Counted from the first letter of the stretch, positions 17,571 to 26,287 are shown. The stretch: DNA of 64,000 nucleotides from Psychroserpens mesophilus (GCF_000826645.1 NZ_JXJP01000008.1:124001-188000), one strand, 5' to 3'. Notes: a model not told the origin generated them from the letters alone. Numbers and translations are program-made.

Positions 17571-19325
17571 ATGAAGGAATTAAAACACATTAATAAATAC
17601 TTCTATAAATACAAATATCGTCTGCTACTAGGCGTTGTCATTACCATTTGTGCTAAAGTATTTGCGCTTTTCACGCCTAGACTCATTGGTAAATCTATTA
17701 CAACGATCTCAAAAGGTCTTAACAATGAAATTAGCAATGACATATTTAAGCAAGAACTTGCCACCAATATCATGTATTTAATTGGCGCTGCTGTTGTAGC
17801 TGGTATCTTTACGTTTTTAATGCGTCAGACGATTATAAACGTCTCACGTTATATTGAGTACGATTTAAAAAACGAAGTGTATCAACAATACCAACGTTTA
17901 TCACTTAATTTCTATAAATCGAATAGAACTGGAGATTTGATGAACCGAATTAGTGAAGATGTCACAAAAGTTAGAATGTACACTGGTCCAGCCATTATGT
18001 ACACATTTAACATGATTACTTTATTTATTGTCGCATTAATTTACATGCTAAGCGTAGCTCCGAAGCTTACACTTTATACCATGTTGCCATTGCCGTTTTT
18101 GTCCTTTATTATTTATAAACTTAGCAAAGTCATAAATAAGAGAAGTACTATTGTGCAACAGTATTTATCTAACTTATCGGCTTATACGCAAGAATCCTTT
18201 AGTGGAATCTCGATTATTAAGGCTTATGGTATTGAAGATGAAAATAATTTAGCTTTTAATAAACTTTCTGAAGACAGCAAACAAAAACAAATCGATTTAA
18301 CTAAAGTTCAGGCTTTGTTTTTCCCTTCAATGATTTTACTCATTGGTATTAGTAATATTCTGGTCGCTTATATTGGAGGCGTACAATACATCAATGGCGA
18401 AATACAAGACATTGGTACCATCGCTGAGTTTTTAATTTATGTAAACATGCTCACTTGGCCAGTGGCTACAGTAGGTTGGGTGACGAATTTAGTACAACAA
18501 GCTGAAGCCTCACAAAAGCGTATTAATGAGTTTTTAAAGCAGGAACCCGAAATTAAAAACAATACGATTGAACAAAGCAAAATTGAAGGTAATATCGAAT
18601 TTAAAGATGTTACTTTTATTTATCCTGACACCAATATTAAAGCGTTGGATTCAGTTTCATTTTCACTTGAAAAAGGGCAAACTTTAGCCATTCTCGGAAA
18701 AACGGGTTCTGGAAAATCTACCATTCTGGATTTGATTGGCAGACTGTACGATGTTCAAGGCGGACGTATAACTATTGACGGAAAAACCATAGATCAAGTT
18801 AACCTAACTAATTTGAGAGATAGTATTGGTTATGTGCCTCAGGACGCATTTTTATTTTCAGATACCATTGAAAATAATATCATGTTTGGAAAGGAAGATG
18901 CTACGGAAGCTGAAGTGATTGAAGCTGCAAAAAATGCCTATGTCCACAAAAATATCAAGAAGTTTACAAATGGATATAAAACCAAATTAGGTGAACGTGG
19001 CATTACTCTTTCTGGTGGACAAAAACAGCGTATTTCAATTGCAAGGGCCTTAATTAAAGCGCCTAACATTATGCTTTTTGATGATTGTTTATCTGCTGTT
19101 GATACAGAAACTGAAGAGAAAATCTTAAATAGTCTTAAAAAAGTATCACATGGCAAAACAACTATTATTGTGAGTCATCGCGTATCAGCTGCAAAACACG
19201 CTGATAAGATTATTGTTCTCGACGACGGAAAAATTGTTCAAAACGGTACACATGAACACTTGATTAACCTTGATGGCTACTACAAAGAACTCTACTTGAA
19301 ACAGCTTAGCACAAAAGAATTATAA
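17571..19325 (+). CDS. ABC exporter, fused permease and ATPase
   Basis: A 584-residue half-transporter of the MsbA/multidrug type that would act as a homodimer or heterodimer in the inner membrane. Six hydrophobic segments occupy about 15-305, followed by the nucleotide-binding domain: Walker A GKTGSGKST at 377-385, Q-loop YVPQDAFLFS, signature LSGGQ at 480-484, Walker B IMLFDDCLSAVD and H-loop IIVSHR. Length is typical. No partner half-transporter lies next to it, which favours a homodimer. The substrate (lipid, peptide or drug) cannot be assigned. The start is the first ATG, preceded by the divergent dehydrogenase promoter region. Confidence 0.93.
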   Translation: MKELKHINKYFYKYKYRLLLGVVITICAKVFALFTPRLIGKSITTISKGLNNEISNDIFKQELATNIMYLIGAAVVAGIFTFLMRQTIINVSRYIEYDLKNEVYQQYQRLSLNFYKSNRTGDLMNRISEDVTKVRMYTGPAIMYTFNMITLFIVALIYMLSVAPKLTLYTMLPLPFLSFIIYKLSKVINKRSTIVQQYLSNLSAYTQESFSGISIIKAYGIEDENNLAFNKLSEDSKQKQIDLTKVQALFFPSMILLIGISNILVAYIGGVQYINGEIQDIGTIAEFLIYVNMLTWPVATVGWVTNLVQQAEASQKRINEFLKQEPEIKNNTIEQSKIEGNIEFKDVTFIYPDTNIKALDSVSFSLEKGQTLAILGKTGSGKSTILDLIGRLYDVQGGRITIDGKTIDQVNLTNLRDSIGYVPQDAFLFSDTIENNIMFGKEDATEAEVIEAAKNAYVHKNIKKFTNGYKTKLGERGITLSGGQKQRISIARALIKAPNIMLFDDCLSAVDTETEEKILNSLKKVSHGKTTIIVSHRVSAAKHADKIIVLDDGKIVQNGTHEHLINLDGYYKELYLKQLSTKEL

Positions 19326-19397
19326 TAATTTGTTGCTTACTATACTTTTTTTTTAGATTTTTGAAGCACTAACAACTCAAAAAATTAAAAATTAGCT

Positions 19398-19802
19398 ATG
19401 AGTGATCACGGAATGATGGAGAAAGAAGAAATTTTCTCAAAAGTATTAAGAGCAGGAAGACGAACTTACTTCTTTGATGTAAGATCAACCAAAGCTGGAG
19501 ATTACTATCTAACAATTACTGAAAGTAAAAAATTCACGAATGATGATGGATCTTTCCATTATAAAAAACATAAAATCTATCTATACAAAGAAGATTTTAA
19601 TGAATTTAATGAGATTTTAAAGGAAATGACAGATTATATCATCGATGAAAAAGGCGATGAAGTTATAAGTGAAAGACATCAAAAAGATTTCAAAAAAGAA
19701 GATTATTCAACACCTAACGATGACTTAGCCGAAGGTGGTGAATCTGTTGATGATTCTGATTCTGCAGACAAGTTTACAGATATTAACTTTGAAGACATCT
19801 AA
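19398..19802 (+). CDS. DUF3276 (PUR-type) nucleic-acid-binding protein
   Basis: A 134-residue small protein of the DUF3276 family, whose fold belongs to the PUR-alpha group that binds single-stranded DNA or RNA. Visible conserved parts are EEIFSKVLRAGRRTYFFDVR, AGDYYLTITESKK, and HKIYLYKEDFNEFNEILKEM. The C-terminal third is acidic and low-complexity (DDLAEGGESVDDSDSADKFTD), probably disordered. Proteins of this type are widespread and highly expressed in Bacteroidota; the in vivo target is unknown. It has its own strong terminator. Confidence 0.88.
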   Translation: MSDHGMMEKEEIFSKVLRAGRRTYFFDVRSTKAGDYYLTITESKKFTNDDGSFHYKKHKIYLYKEDFNEFNEILKEMTDYIIDEKGDEVISERHQKDFKKEDYSTPNDDLAEGGESVDDSDSADKFTDINFEDI

Positions 19803-19827
19803 CAATAGCTTTTGTTAAAACCTATTT

Positions 19828-19857
19828 AAACCGTTACATTTCGTAACGGTTTTTTTA
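19828..19857 (+). terminator. Hairpin terminator after the DUF3276 gene
   Basis: AAACCGTTAC (19828-19837) and GTAACGGTTT (19843-19852) form a perfect 10-bp stem with a 5-base loop and a T run to 19857. Confidence 0.88.
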
Positions 19858-19891
19858 TTTTTATACGTTTCTAATATCAACTCCCTATTTT

Positions 19892-22393
19892 ATGAGATTT
19901 ATTTTGTGTGTTATCACGTTATGTTGCTTATCATTACAGGCACAAACAACAGATTTATCCTATTACCTTCCCCAAAATACAACATACGATTCTAAAATCC
20001 CTACTCCAGAATCAGTCATAGGACATCAGGTTGGTGAATGGCATATTACACATGACAGACTCGTTAGTTACATGCAGATTTTAGCAAAATCTTCAGATAG
20101 AATACATATTGAAAACAGAGGGAAAACTTTTGAAGGCAGACCTCTGCTCCTTCTTACAATTACATCGCCAGAAAACCATTCTGATATCGAAAATATAAGA
20201 ACCACACATATTTCAGCTACCGAAAACAATAGCGCGAATGTCGACAACATGCCAATAGTCGTTTATCAAGGGTTCTCAATTCATGGTAACGAAGCAAGTG
20301 GTTCAAATGCAGCAATGCTTGTAGCTTATTACTTGGCTGCAGCTCAAAGTGAAGATGTAAAAAACTTGTTGGATAATACTATTATTTTATTTGATCCAGC
20401 CTATAACCCAGATGGTTTACAACGATTTGCTTATTGGGCAAATACGAATAAAAGTAAACACTTAAATCCTGATCCTAATGATCGTGAATATGATGAAGTT
20501 TGGCCTGGCGGACGAACAAACCACTATTGGTTTGACATGAACAGAGACTGGCTGCCTGTTCAATTACCAGAATCTAAAGTTCGTATTGAAAGTTTCCATA
20601 AATGGTTACCAAATATCTTAACCGATCATCATGAAATGGGAACAAATTCTACGTTCTTTTTTCAACCAGGAATTCCTTCTAGAACTCATCCGCTCACACC
20701 AAAACTCAATCAGCAACTTACAAAATCTATCGGAAATTATCACGCTAAAGCTCTAGACAAAATAGGGTCTTTGTATTACACTGAAGAGAATTTTGATGAC
20801 TTTTACTACGGAAAAGGTTCTACATTTCCTGATATCAATGGAGGCATTGGTATTTTATTTGAACAAGGCAGTTCTCGTGGACATATTCAAGAAAGTGTAA
20901 ATGGAATTATAACCTTTCCATTTACAATTCGCAACCAATTTACAGCTGCTTTATCTACTTTAGAAGCAGGAAAAAATATGCGAAAAGATATTTTACAATA
21001 TCAGCATGATTTTTATAAAAATGCACGTACTGAAGCGAGTAAAGAAAACGGAAAAGCTATCATATTTGGAGATGAAAAAGATGCAGCAAAAACCTTTCAT
21101 TTAGCCGAAGTATTAAAGCGTCATCAAATTGAATTTCATGAACTTAAAAGTGATTTTAAAACCAATGGAAAGCAATTCAAAAAAGGGTATAGTTATGTCA
21201 TTCCTAAAAATCAGAAAAATACACGACTCATAAACGCGATGTTTGAAAAACGAACCACATTTCAGGACAGCTTGTTTTATGATGTGTCTGCCTGGACGTT
21301 TCCTTTAGCTTTCGGTCTGGATTATGCTGATGATGTTTCAACGACTATTGCAGGTGTAAAAGTTGAAGATTTACAAATGAAAACTGGTTCTGTATCATCG
21401 AAAAGCAATTATGCGTATCTGATGGAGTGGCATGAGTATTATGCGCCAAAAGCGTTAAGCGCTATTCTTGGTAGCGGATTAAGAGCAAAAGTTGGCATGA
21501 GTCAATTTAAAACTAATGGTAAAATCTACGACTACGGAACCATTTTGATTCCAGTTCAAAATCAGAATAAATCTCCTGAAGACTTATATGCATTCTTACA
21601 AAAAGTAGCTAAAGATAGTCACCTTCAAATTGATGCTGTCACAACAGGTTTAACCGAAGGAATTGACTTAGGAAGTAATCAGTTTAGTGCATTAACACAA
21701 CCCAAAGTTGCCATAATTGTTGGTGAAGGCATTAGAAGTTACGACGCTGGAGAAATCTGGCATGTATTTGATCAGCGCTACGACATGCCGATCACTAAAT
21801 TAGATACGAGAAACTTGGGCAGAACCGATTTAAGTCGTTACAATACGATTATTGTTCCGAGTGGCTCAATGGATAAAAGAGCAACCGATAACTTGAAAAA
21901 ATGGACTGAAAACGGAGGAACACTAATTGCTTACAGAAATGCTTTAAACTGGCTTGACCGAAATGACTTTTTAAAACTAGAATTTAAAAAGACAAAGCTA
22001 GTCGCCGAAGATATTTCTTATGAAGAACGAAGTGATTTTAGAGGTGCGCAAGTGATTGGTGGCGCCATTTTTGAAGCCAAACAAGACCGTTCGCATCCCA
22101 TTAATTTCGGATATAAAAATGATAGAATTGCATTATTCAGAAACAATACGATTTTTCTGAAACCAGACAAGCAGAGTTATAATAATCCATTACAATACAC
22201 TAAAAATCCGTTATTGAGCGGTTATGTTTCAAAACAAAATTTGGACAGTTTATCGCTTTCTGTTCCGTTTAAAGCGAATCGATTCAAATCTGGAAAAATC
22301 ATTACGTTTACAGACAATACCAATTTTAGAGCCTTTTGGTATGGTACAAATAAGTTGTTGATGAATGCTATTTTCTTTAGAGAGGAAATGTAG
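19892..22393 (+). CDS. M14-family zinc carboxypeptidase with glutaminase-like C-terminal domain
   Basis: An 833-residue secreted peptidase. The signal peptide (MRFILCVITLCCLSLQAQ) is followed by an M14 domain at about 40-370. Zinc ligands are H131 and E134 in GFSIHGNEASGSNAAM, with NPDGLQRFAYWAN, MNRDWLPVQLPESK and TDHHEMGTNSTFFFQPG supplying the rest. FEQGSSRG in the GIGILFEQGSSRG segment probably carries the catalytic Glu. The last 200 residues resemble a class I glutamine-amidotransferase-like fold (KVAIIVGEGIRSYDAGEIWH, YNTIIVPSGSM, LKKWTENGGTLIAYRNA), an arrangement found in other large Bacteroidota M14 proteins. No T9SS signal is seen, so it is likely periplasmic. An 8-bp tandem array begins 10 bases after its stop. 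Confidence 0.9.
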   Translation: MRFILCVITLCCLSLQAQTTDLSYYLPQNTTYDSKIPTPESVIGHQVGEWHITHDRLVSYMQILAKSSDRIHIENRGKTFEGRPLLLLTITSPENHSDIENIRTTHISATENNSANVDNMPIVVYQGFSIHGNEASGSNAAMLVAYYLAAAQSEDVKNLLDNTIILFDPAYNPDGLQRFAYWANTNKSKHLNPDPNDREYDEVWPGGRTNHYWFDMNRDWLPVQLPESKVRIESFHKWLPNILTDHHEMGTNSTFFFQPGIPSRTHPLTPKLNQQLTKSIGNYHAKALDKIGSLYYTEENFDDFYYGKGSTFPDINGGIGILFEQGSSRGHIQESVNGIITFPFTIRNQFTAALSTLEAGKNMRKDILQYQHDFYKNARTEASKENGKAIIFGDEKDAAKTFHLAEVLKRHQIEFHELKSDFKTNGKQFKKGYSYVIPKNQKNTRLINAMFEKRTTFQDSLFYDVSAWTFPLAFGLDYADDVSTTIAGVKVEDLQMKTGSVSSKSNYAYLMEWHEYYAPKALSAILGSGLRAKVGMSQFKTNGKIYDYGTILIPVQNQNKSPEDLYAFLQKVAKDSHLQIDAVTTGLTEGIDLGSNQFSALTQPKVAIIVGEGIRSYDAGEIWHVFDQRYDMPITKLDTRNLGRTDLSRYNTIIVPSGSMDKRATDNLKKWTENGGTLIAYRNALNWLDRNDFLKLEFKKTKLVAEDISYEERSDFRGAQVIGGAIFEAKQDRSHPINFGYKNDRIALFRNNTIFLKPDKQSYNNPLQYTKNPLLSGYVSKQNLDSLSLSVPFKANRFKSGKIITFTDNTNFRAFWYGTNKLLMNAIFFREEM

Positions 22394-22402
22394 GTGTTTG
22401 TT

Positions 22403-22466
22403 GTTGAGTTGTTGAGTTGTTGAGTTGTTGAGTTGTTGAATTGTTGAATTGTTGAATTGTTGAATT
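22403..22466. repeat. 8-bp tandem repeat, four GTTGAGTT then four GTTGAATT
   Basis: Eight contiguous 8-bp units occupy 64 bases. The first four are identical GTTGAGTT and the last four identical GTTGAATT, differing at one base. A partial unit precedes at 22400. The array lies 10 bases after the M14 peptidase stop and 63 bases before the end of the convergent csaA gene, in non-coding DNA. Its regularity fits slippage expansion from two founder units. Confidence 0.95.
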
Positions 22467-22528
22467 GAAAACTACTAAAAAAAACTTATCTCTTATACCT
22501 TCTCCCTTATCCCTTAGTACTAACATTA

Positions 22529-22864
22529 TTAAGACACCACACTCCCATTTTGAACTTTATGTTCTGGGTTGAGCAATATGACATCTTTACCGTTGACTGC
22601 TCCAAGAACTAAGCATTCGCTCATAAATTTTGCTATTTGCTTTTTTGGAAAATTAACCACAGCAACTATTTGTCGGTTGAGTAATGCGTCTTTCTCGTAT
22701 AAGGTTGTGATTTGGGCAGACGATTTTTTTATTCCTAAATCTCCAAAATCGATAGTTAACTGATATGCAGGCTGTCTCGCTTCAGGGAAATCATTGACTT
22801 CTACAATAGTTCCAACACGTAAATCTACTTTTGTGAAGTCTTCAAAAGTTATTATATTATCCAT
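22529..22864 (-). CDS. csaA: tRNA-binding-domain protein CsaA
   Basis: A 111-residue OB-fold protein matching CsaA, a dimeric tRNA-binding protein also described as a chaperone linked to protein export. Motifs: DFTKVDLRVGTIVEVNDFPE, PAYQLTIDFGDLGIKKSSAQIT, VVNFPKKQIAKFMSECLVLGA. Length is that of stand-alone CsaA. The start codon is only 20 bases from that of the divergent redoxin gene, so the two 5' regions overlap. Confidence 0.92.
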   Translation of the reverse strand: MDNIITFEDFTKVDLRVGTIVEVNDFPEARQPAYQLTIDFGDLGIKKSSAQITTLYEKDALLNRQIVAVVNFPKKQIAKFMSECLVLGAVNGKDVILLNPEHKVQNGSVVS

Positions 22865-22884
22865 AACTTAAAAATATAAAAAAA

Positions 22885-23439
22885 ATGGCACTTACACCTT
22901 CAAATATGTTACCCTTAGGAACTTCAGCACCAAAATTCAATCTTATAAATACCATAGATGACACCATGGTTTCCTTAGATGAGGCTAAAGGTATTAAAGG
23001 AACCGTTATCATGTTTATATGTAATCATTGTCCGTTTGTAAAGCATGTCAATGCAGAACTAGTACAATTAGCAAAAGATTATGTAACAAAAGGTATAAAA
23101 TGTATTGCCATTTCAAGCAATGATGCCGAAAACTATCCGGAAGATGCTCCCGATAAAATGAAGGAGAATGCCATTCAGCAAGGTTTTATTTTTCCGTATT
23201 TATATGATAAAACTCAAGAAGTTGCCAAAGCTTATGACGCAGCTTGTACGCCAGATTTCTATGTGTTTGATAAAAATTCTAAGCTAGTGTATCGAGGGCA
23301 ATTAGACCAATCGAGACCAGGAAATGGTTCGCCTGTTACTGGTAGAGATTTACGTCAAGCCATTGATAATGTAATCAATGAACAGCCTGTTAGTGAAGAA
23401 CAGAAACCAAGTATGGGCTGTAATATCAAATGGAAATAG
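22885..23439 (+). CDS. Thioredoxin-like (AhpC/TSA-type) redoxin
   Basis: A 184-residue thioredoxin-fold protein. The active-site segment MFICNHCPFVKH (C-x-x-C at about residues 46-49) is typical of a redoxin family common in Bacteroidota, Cyanobacteria and plants. The resolving half contains AISSNDAENYPEDAPDKM, YDAACTPDFYVFDKN and YRGQLDQSRPGNGSPVTG. A late GCNIKWK motif at the C-terminus adds another Cys. There is no signal peptide, so it is probably cytosolic. A thiol reductase or peroxidase role is inferred from the fold. The initiator lies 20 bases from that of csaA on the opposite strand. Confidence 0.88.
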   Translation: MALTPSNMLPLGTSAPKFNLINTIDDTMVSLDEAKGIKGTVIMFICNHCPFVKHVNAELVQLAKDYVTKGIKCIAISSNDAENYPEDAPDKMKENAIQQGFIFPYLYDKTQEVAKAYDAACTPDFYVFDKNSKLVYRGQLDQSRPGNGSPVTGRDLRQAIDNVINEQPVSEEQKPSMGCNIKWK

Positions 23440-23440
23440 A

Positions 23441-23470
23441 AAAGCATTCACAAATGTGAATGCCTTTCCT
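23441..23470. terminator. Hairpin between redoxin and fasciclin genes
   Basis: GCATTCACA (23444-23452) pairs with TGTGAATGC (23455-23463), flanked by AAA and a short pyrimidine run. It lies between convergent genes. The T tract is interrupted, so termination may be weak on the plus strand. Confidence 0.6.
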
Positions 23471-23493
23471 CCTTCTCATAGCAATTTTCCTAA

Positions 23494-24006
23494 TTATTTA
23501 GGCATCACTACGCAATCAATCACATGTATCACACCATTACTACCCATAACATCAGTAGCAGTAATTTCACTGTAATTTCCGTTTTGGTCTTTTAACCAGA
23601 TTTTATCATCTTTTTGTAGCACTGTAAGTATTGCGCCGTTAAGTGCTTTCAATTCAACTTTACCATTACCTTTCTTTAAAGCTGCGACAACATCTGCTGC
23701 AGCAAGTTTTCCTGAGACAACATGATACGTTAAAATGTTGGCTAAAGCTTTTTGATTTTTCTTCTCTAAGAGCGAATTTAACGTTGCTGAGTCAATTTTA
23801 GCAAACGCTGCGTTTGTAGGCGCAAATACTGTAAAAGGACCATCACCTTGCAAAGCTTTAACTAATTCAGCTGCTTTAAGAGCAGTTACTAATGTTGAGA
23901 AATTTTCATTCCCAACTGCAACATCTACAATTGTTCCTTGTGCCACGACATTATTATTAAATGTTAATGCTACGAACGTTGATAAAATAAATACTAGTTT
24001 TTTCAT
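23494..24006 (-). CDS. Secreted single-domain fasciclin (FAS1) protein
   Basis: A 170-residue exported protein. A signal peptide (MKKLVFILSTFVALTF... VVAQ) is followed by one FAS1 domain with its two signature boxes: GPFTVFAPTNAAFAKI and, at the C-terminus, GSNGVIHVIDCVVMPK, plus NILTYHVVSGKL between them. The ATG at 24006 is preferred over 24069, because the longer form would put 21 polar residues before the signal peptide. It is divergent from a sigma factor / RskA-like anti-sigma pair, the same gene content as the mycobacterial sigK-rskA-mpt70/mpt83 locus, so it is a likely target of that sigma factor. FAS1 domains mediate adhesion in other systems; here the ligand is unknown. Confidence 0.9.
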   Translation of the reverse strand: MKKLVFILSTFVALTFNNNVVAQGTIVDVAVGNENFSTLVTALKAAELVKALQGDGPFTVFAPTNAAFAKIDSATLNSLLEKKNQKALANILTYHVVSGKLAAADVVAALKKGNGKVELKALNGAILTVLQKDDKIWLKDQNGNYSEITATDVMGSNGVIHVIDCVVMPK

Positions 24007-24039
24007 AATTTTTTTATTTGTATTGGTTAAACTAATGAC

Positions 24040-24063
24040 GTACTTCTTTTCGTTTTGAAGTAC
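24040..24063. promoter_or_regulatory. Inverted repeat between fasciclin gene and sigma-factor gene
   Basis: GTACTTC (24040-24046) and GAAGTAC (24057-24063) are perfect 7-base inverted arms around a 10-base T-rich centre (TTTTCGTTTT). It lies 34 bases before the fasciclin start and about 74 bases before the sigma start. It could be an operator or an RNA hairpin in the fasciclin leader; there is no T tail for termination. Confidence 0.5.
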
Positions 24064-24136
24064 TTTCATTTATATTTACACAGCATTATTAGCTATGGAT
24101 GAGTCATTGCTATATTTTGTGAAATCTTTAACATTC

Positions 24137-24694
24137 ATGAGCGACGACAAAGCCCTTATATTAAAACTTAAAAGCAAAGATGAAACTGCTTTGAGTCTTG
24201 TATATGATAAATATTCGGCAGCACTTTACGGCGTAATTATCAGAATGTGTAAAGATGAAGATGCTGCAAAAAATTTATTGCAGGATACATTCATGACCAT
24301 TTGGGAAAAATCTGATCGTTACGATTTTGAAAAAGGTCGGTTTTACACATGGGCTTACAGAATAGCAAAGAATAAAACGTTAAACTTTTTAAGGAAGCCA
24401 AATCATCTCATCCAAATCGCAGATTTAAGTGTATATAAAGATAGAACTGAAGATGTTACTCGAAACATTGATGATTTAAAATTAAAAGGAACCATAAAAC
24501 GTTTAGAACCTCATCATCAAAAAGCAATAGAACTTGTATATTTTAACGGATTAACCCATCGCGAAGCTCATGAAGAAATGAACGTCCCTTTAGGAACGTT
24601 TAAATCCTACATAAGACAAGCCTTAAAACAACTCCAAGAATCATATGTAACAGTTATTGCGTTTTTAATGATCTTAATTGAGGGAATAAGATGA
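24137..24694 (+). CDS. RNA polymerase sigma-70 factor, ECF, SigK-like
   Basis: A 185-residue ECF sigma factor. Region 2 spans SLVYDKYSAALYGVIIRMCKDEDAAKNLLQDTFMTIWEKS and FYTWAYRIAKNKTLNFLRK, and region 4 has the helix-turn-helix LTHREAHEEMNVPLGTFKSYIRQAL. The 'GTFKSYIR' form and the RskA partner place it near SigK/SigL-type factors. An upstream in-frame ATG at 24095 would add 14 hydrophobic residues; I prefer 24137 (MSDDKAL), which fits family N-termini. Its TGA overlaps the anti-sigma ATG (ATGA at 24691-24694), so the two are translationally coupled. Confidence 0.88.
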   Translation: MSDDKALILKLKSKDETALSLVYDKYSAALYGVIIRMCKDEDAAKNLLQDTFMTIWEKSDRYDFEKGRFYTWAYRIAKNKTLNFLRKPNHLIQIADLSVYKDRTEDVTRNIDDLKLKGTIKRLEPHHQKAIELVYFNGLTHREAHEEMNVPLGTFKSYIRQALKQLQESYVTVIAFLMILIEGIR

Positions 24695-25470
24695 TGGATA
24701 AAACTTACATACAAGACCAAGGAATACTTGAACTATATGTGTTGGGTGAACTTAATGAAAGTGAACAACAACAGGTAGAGGAAGCCTTAACCCAATATCC
24801 AGATTTAAGAAGTGAATTAGAACGCATTGAAATCAAATTCGAAACTTTGGCTTTTGAACAAGCTATTGAAGCTCCAGATTCCGTTAAAAATGCTTTATTG
24901 AAAGAGGCATCTCTTATGAATTCTAAAACCCTTCCCTTAAGTTATACTAAAAACAATAGAAGTTATATGGCTATTGCAGCGAGTATAACTGGATTGCTGT
25001 TAGTTGGTTCTATCTACTTGTATTTAGAATGGACTACTGCTAAAAATAAGCTAAAACTTGTGGAGGATCAAAATAAAGAGCTCAATATTAAAATTGATGA
25101 TCTAGCAAATGATCTTGATACAACCAGATCATTATTTGCTTTAATAAACAATCCGAATACTGAGAAATACATCCTGAAAGGAAATGAATTAATGCCAGAT
25201 GCTAAAGTTATTAGTTACGTTAATAATTCAGAAAAATCTGTAGTTATTAATACTGAATACCTACCTGAACTTGATAATGAGCATGATTACCAAATGTGGG
25301 CAGATGTTCAAGGTGAAATGATTGATATGGGCATTATTGATACCCATCAAACAATGTTAGCTATGAACTACATTGAAAATTCAGAATCTTTAAATATCAC
25401 TATTGAACCTGCTGGAGGAAATGACCATCCAACAGTGTCAAAACTAATTACAAATGTATATTTAAAATAA
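24691..25470 (+). CDS. RskA-like membrane anti-sigma factor
   Basis: A 259-residue single-pass protein. Residues 1-70 form a cytosolic anti-sigma domain without a zinc-finger motif (ILELYVLGELNESEQQQVEE, as in the RskA N-terminus). A transmembrane helix lies at about 91-110 (AIAASITGLLLVGSIYLYLE), then a short coiled coil (KNKLKLVEDQNKELNIKIDDLANDLD). The exported C-terminal domain matches the anti-sigma-K family (YQMWADVQGEMIDMGIIDT... LNITIEPAGGNDHPT). It presumably holds the upstream sigma factor at the membrane until a signal triggers proteolysis. Its ATG overlaps the sigma stop by ATGA. Confidence 0.88.
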   Translation: MMDKTYIQDQGILELYVLGELNESEQQQVEEALTQYPDLRSELERIEIKFETLAFEQAIEAPDSVKNALLKEASLMNSKTLPLSYTKNNRSYMAIAASITGLLLVGSIYLYLEWTTAKNKLKLVEDQNKELNIKIDDLANDLDTTRSLFALINNPNTEKYILKGNELMPDAKVISYVNNSEKSVVINTEYLPELDNEHDYQMWADVQGEMIDMGIIDTHQTMLAMNYIENSESLNITIEPAGGNDHPTVSKLITNVYLK

Positions 25471-25499
25471 AATCTATCAATTTTTATATTGATAGATTT
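25470..25499. terminator. Hairpin between rskA-like gene and tonB
   Basis: AAATCTATCAA (25470-25480) pairs exactly with TTGATAGATTT (25489-25499) around an 8-base loop. It lies between convergent genes. The T run is short, so efficiency is uncertain. Confidence 0.6.
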
Positions 25500-25552
25500 C
25501 ATTGGATTCAACTGCGAAGTCTCAGTCTTTTATTAAAATCTTTTTCATGACT

Positions 25553-26287
25553 CTATTGCTGTTCATATTTAAAATGAATAGGAATACTGTACGGCATACT
25601 TACTGCTCTACCTCGTTGTTTCCCTGGAGTCATTTTAGGTAATAGACTAATAATACGTTCAGCCTCTTTTTCTAAAATTTTATCTGGACCTCTACTTCTT
25701 ATTTTTGTCACATTTCCATTTTTATCAATAACGAATAGAACATATACTTTTCCATGCATTTCTAATTCAAGTGCTCTTTCAGGATATTTGAAATTATTAT
25801 TCACGTGCTCTAGCATTTTAGCCTGAAAGCAATCAATCTGTTGCTGTTTGGTTCCTCCTTCACATCCAGGAAACACAGGAACGTTTTCAATGACAGCAAA
25901 CGGAACTTCAATATCATCTTCTACTTCCTCTACGTCTACTTCCTCTACACTAGCAACATATTCTTCAATAGCATCGCTTTGTCCAATCTCACTACTCTCA
26001 ATAATAGTTTCTTCAACCTCTACCTGATCTTCAACAACTTTAATATCGTCTGGAACTAGCGCTGGTGGTGGAGGTGGTGGAGGTGGTGGAACGTCTAAAT
26101 TTACAATTGGAATATCTTCTTCAATAAAATCATCAACTTGCACAATATCTCGTGCAGTGACGTCTTGTTCGTATGTTTTATGTTCAAACATAATATACGT
26201 GATCAATAACATCAAATTCAAGCCGACAGCAAAATAGAGACTACTATTTCTGCCTACTTCTACGTCTGGGTTTTTTTTAACTTGCAT
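25553..26287 (-). CDS. tonB: Energy transducer TonB
   Basis: A 244-residue TonB protein that couples the inner-membrane proton gradient (through ExbB-ExbD) to outer-membrane receptors. It has an N-terminal transmembrane anchor (SLYFAVGLNLMLLITYIMFE), a proline run (VPPPPPPPPPALVP) and a long acidic periplasmic linker rich in EVEE/VEEVEDD. The C-terminal TonB domain has YPERALELEMHGKVYVLFVIDKNGNVTKIRSRGP and ends at PYSIPIHFKYEQQ. No exbB or exbD is nearby. It is downstream of a TonB-dependent receptor on the same strand with an 89-base gap, so the two may work together. Confidence 0.93.
   Translation of the reverse strand: MQVKKNPDVEVGRNSSLYFAVGLNLMLLITYIMFEHKTYEQDVTARDIVQVDDFIEEDIPIVNLDVPPPPPPPPPALVPDDIKVVEDQVEVEETIIESSEIGQSDAIEEYVASVEEVDVEEVEDDIEVPFAVIENVPVFPGCEGGTKQQQIDCFQAKMLEHVNNNFKYPERALELEMHGKVYVLFVIDKNGNVTKIRSRGPDKILEKEAERIISLLPKMTPGKQRGRAVSMPYSIPIHFKYEQQ

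Noticed and set aside
22403-22466. Tandem array considered as a coding repeat or CRISPR
   Set aside because: The units are 8 bp with no spacers and lie after the stop codon of the M14 gene; they do not maintain a reading frame of any gene.
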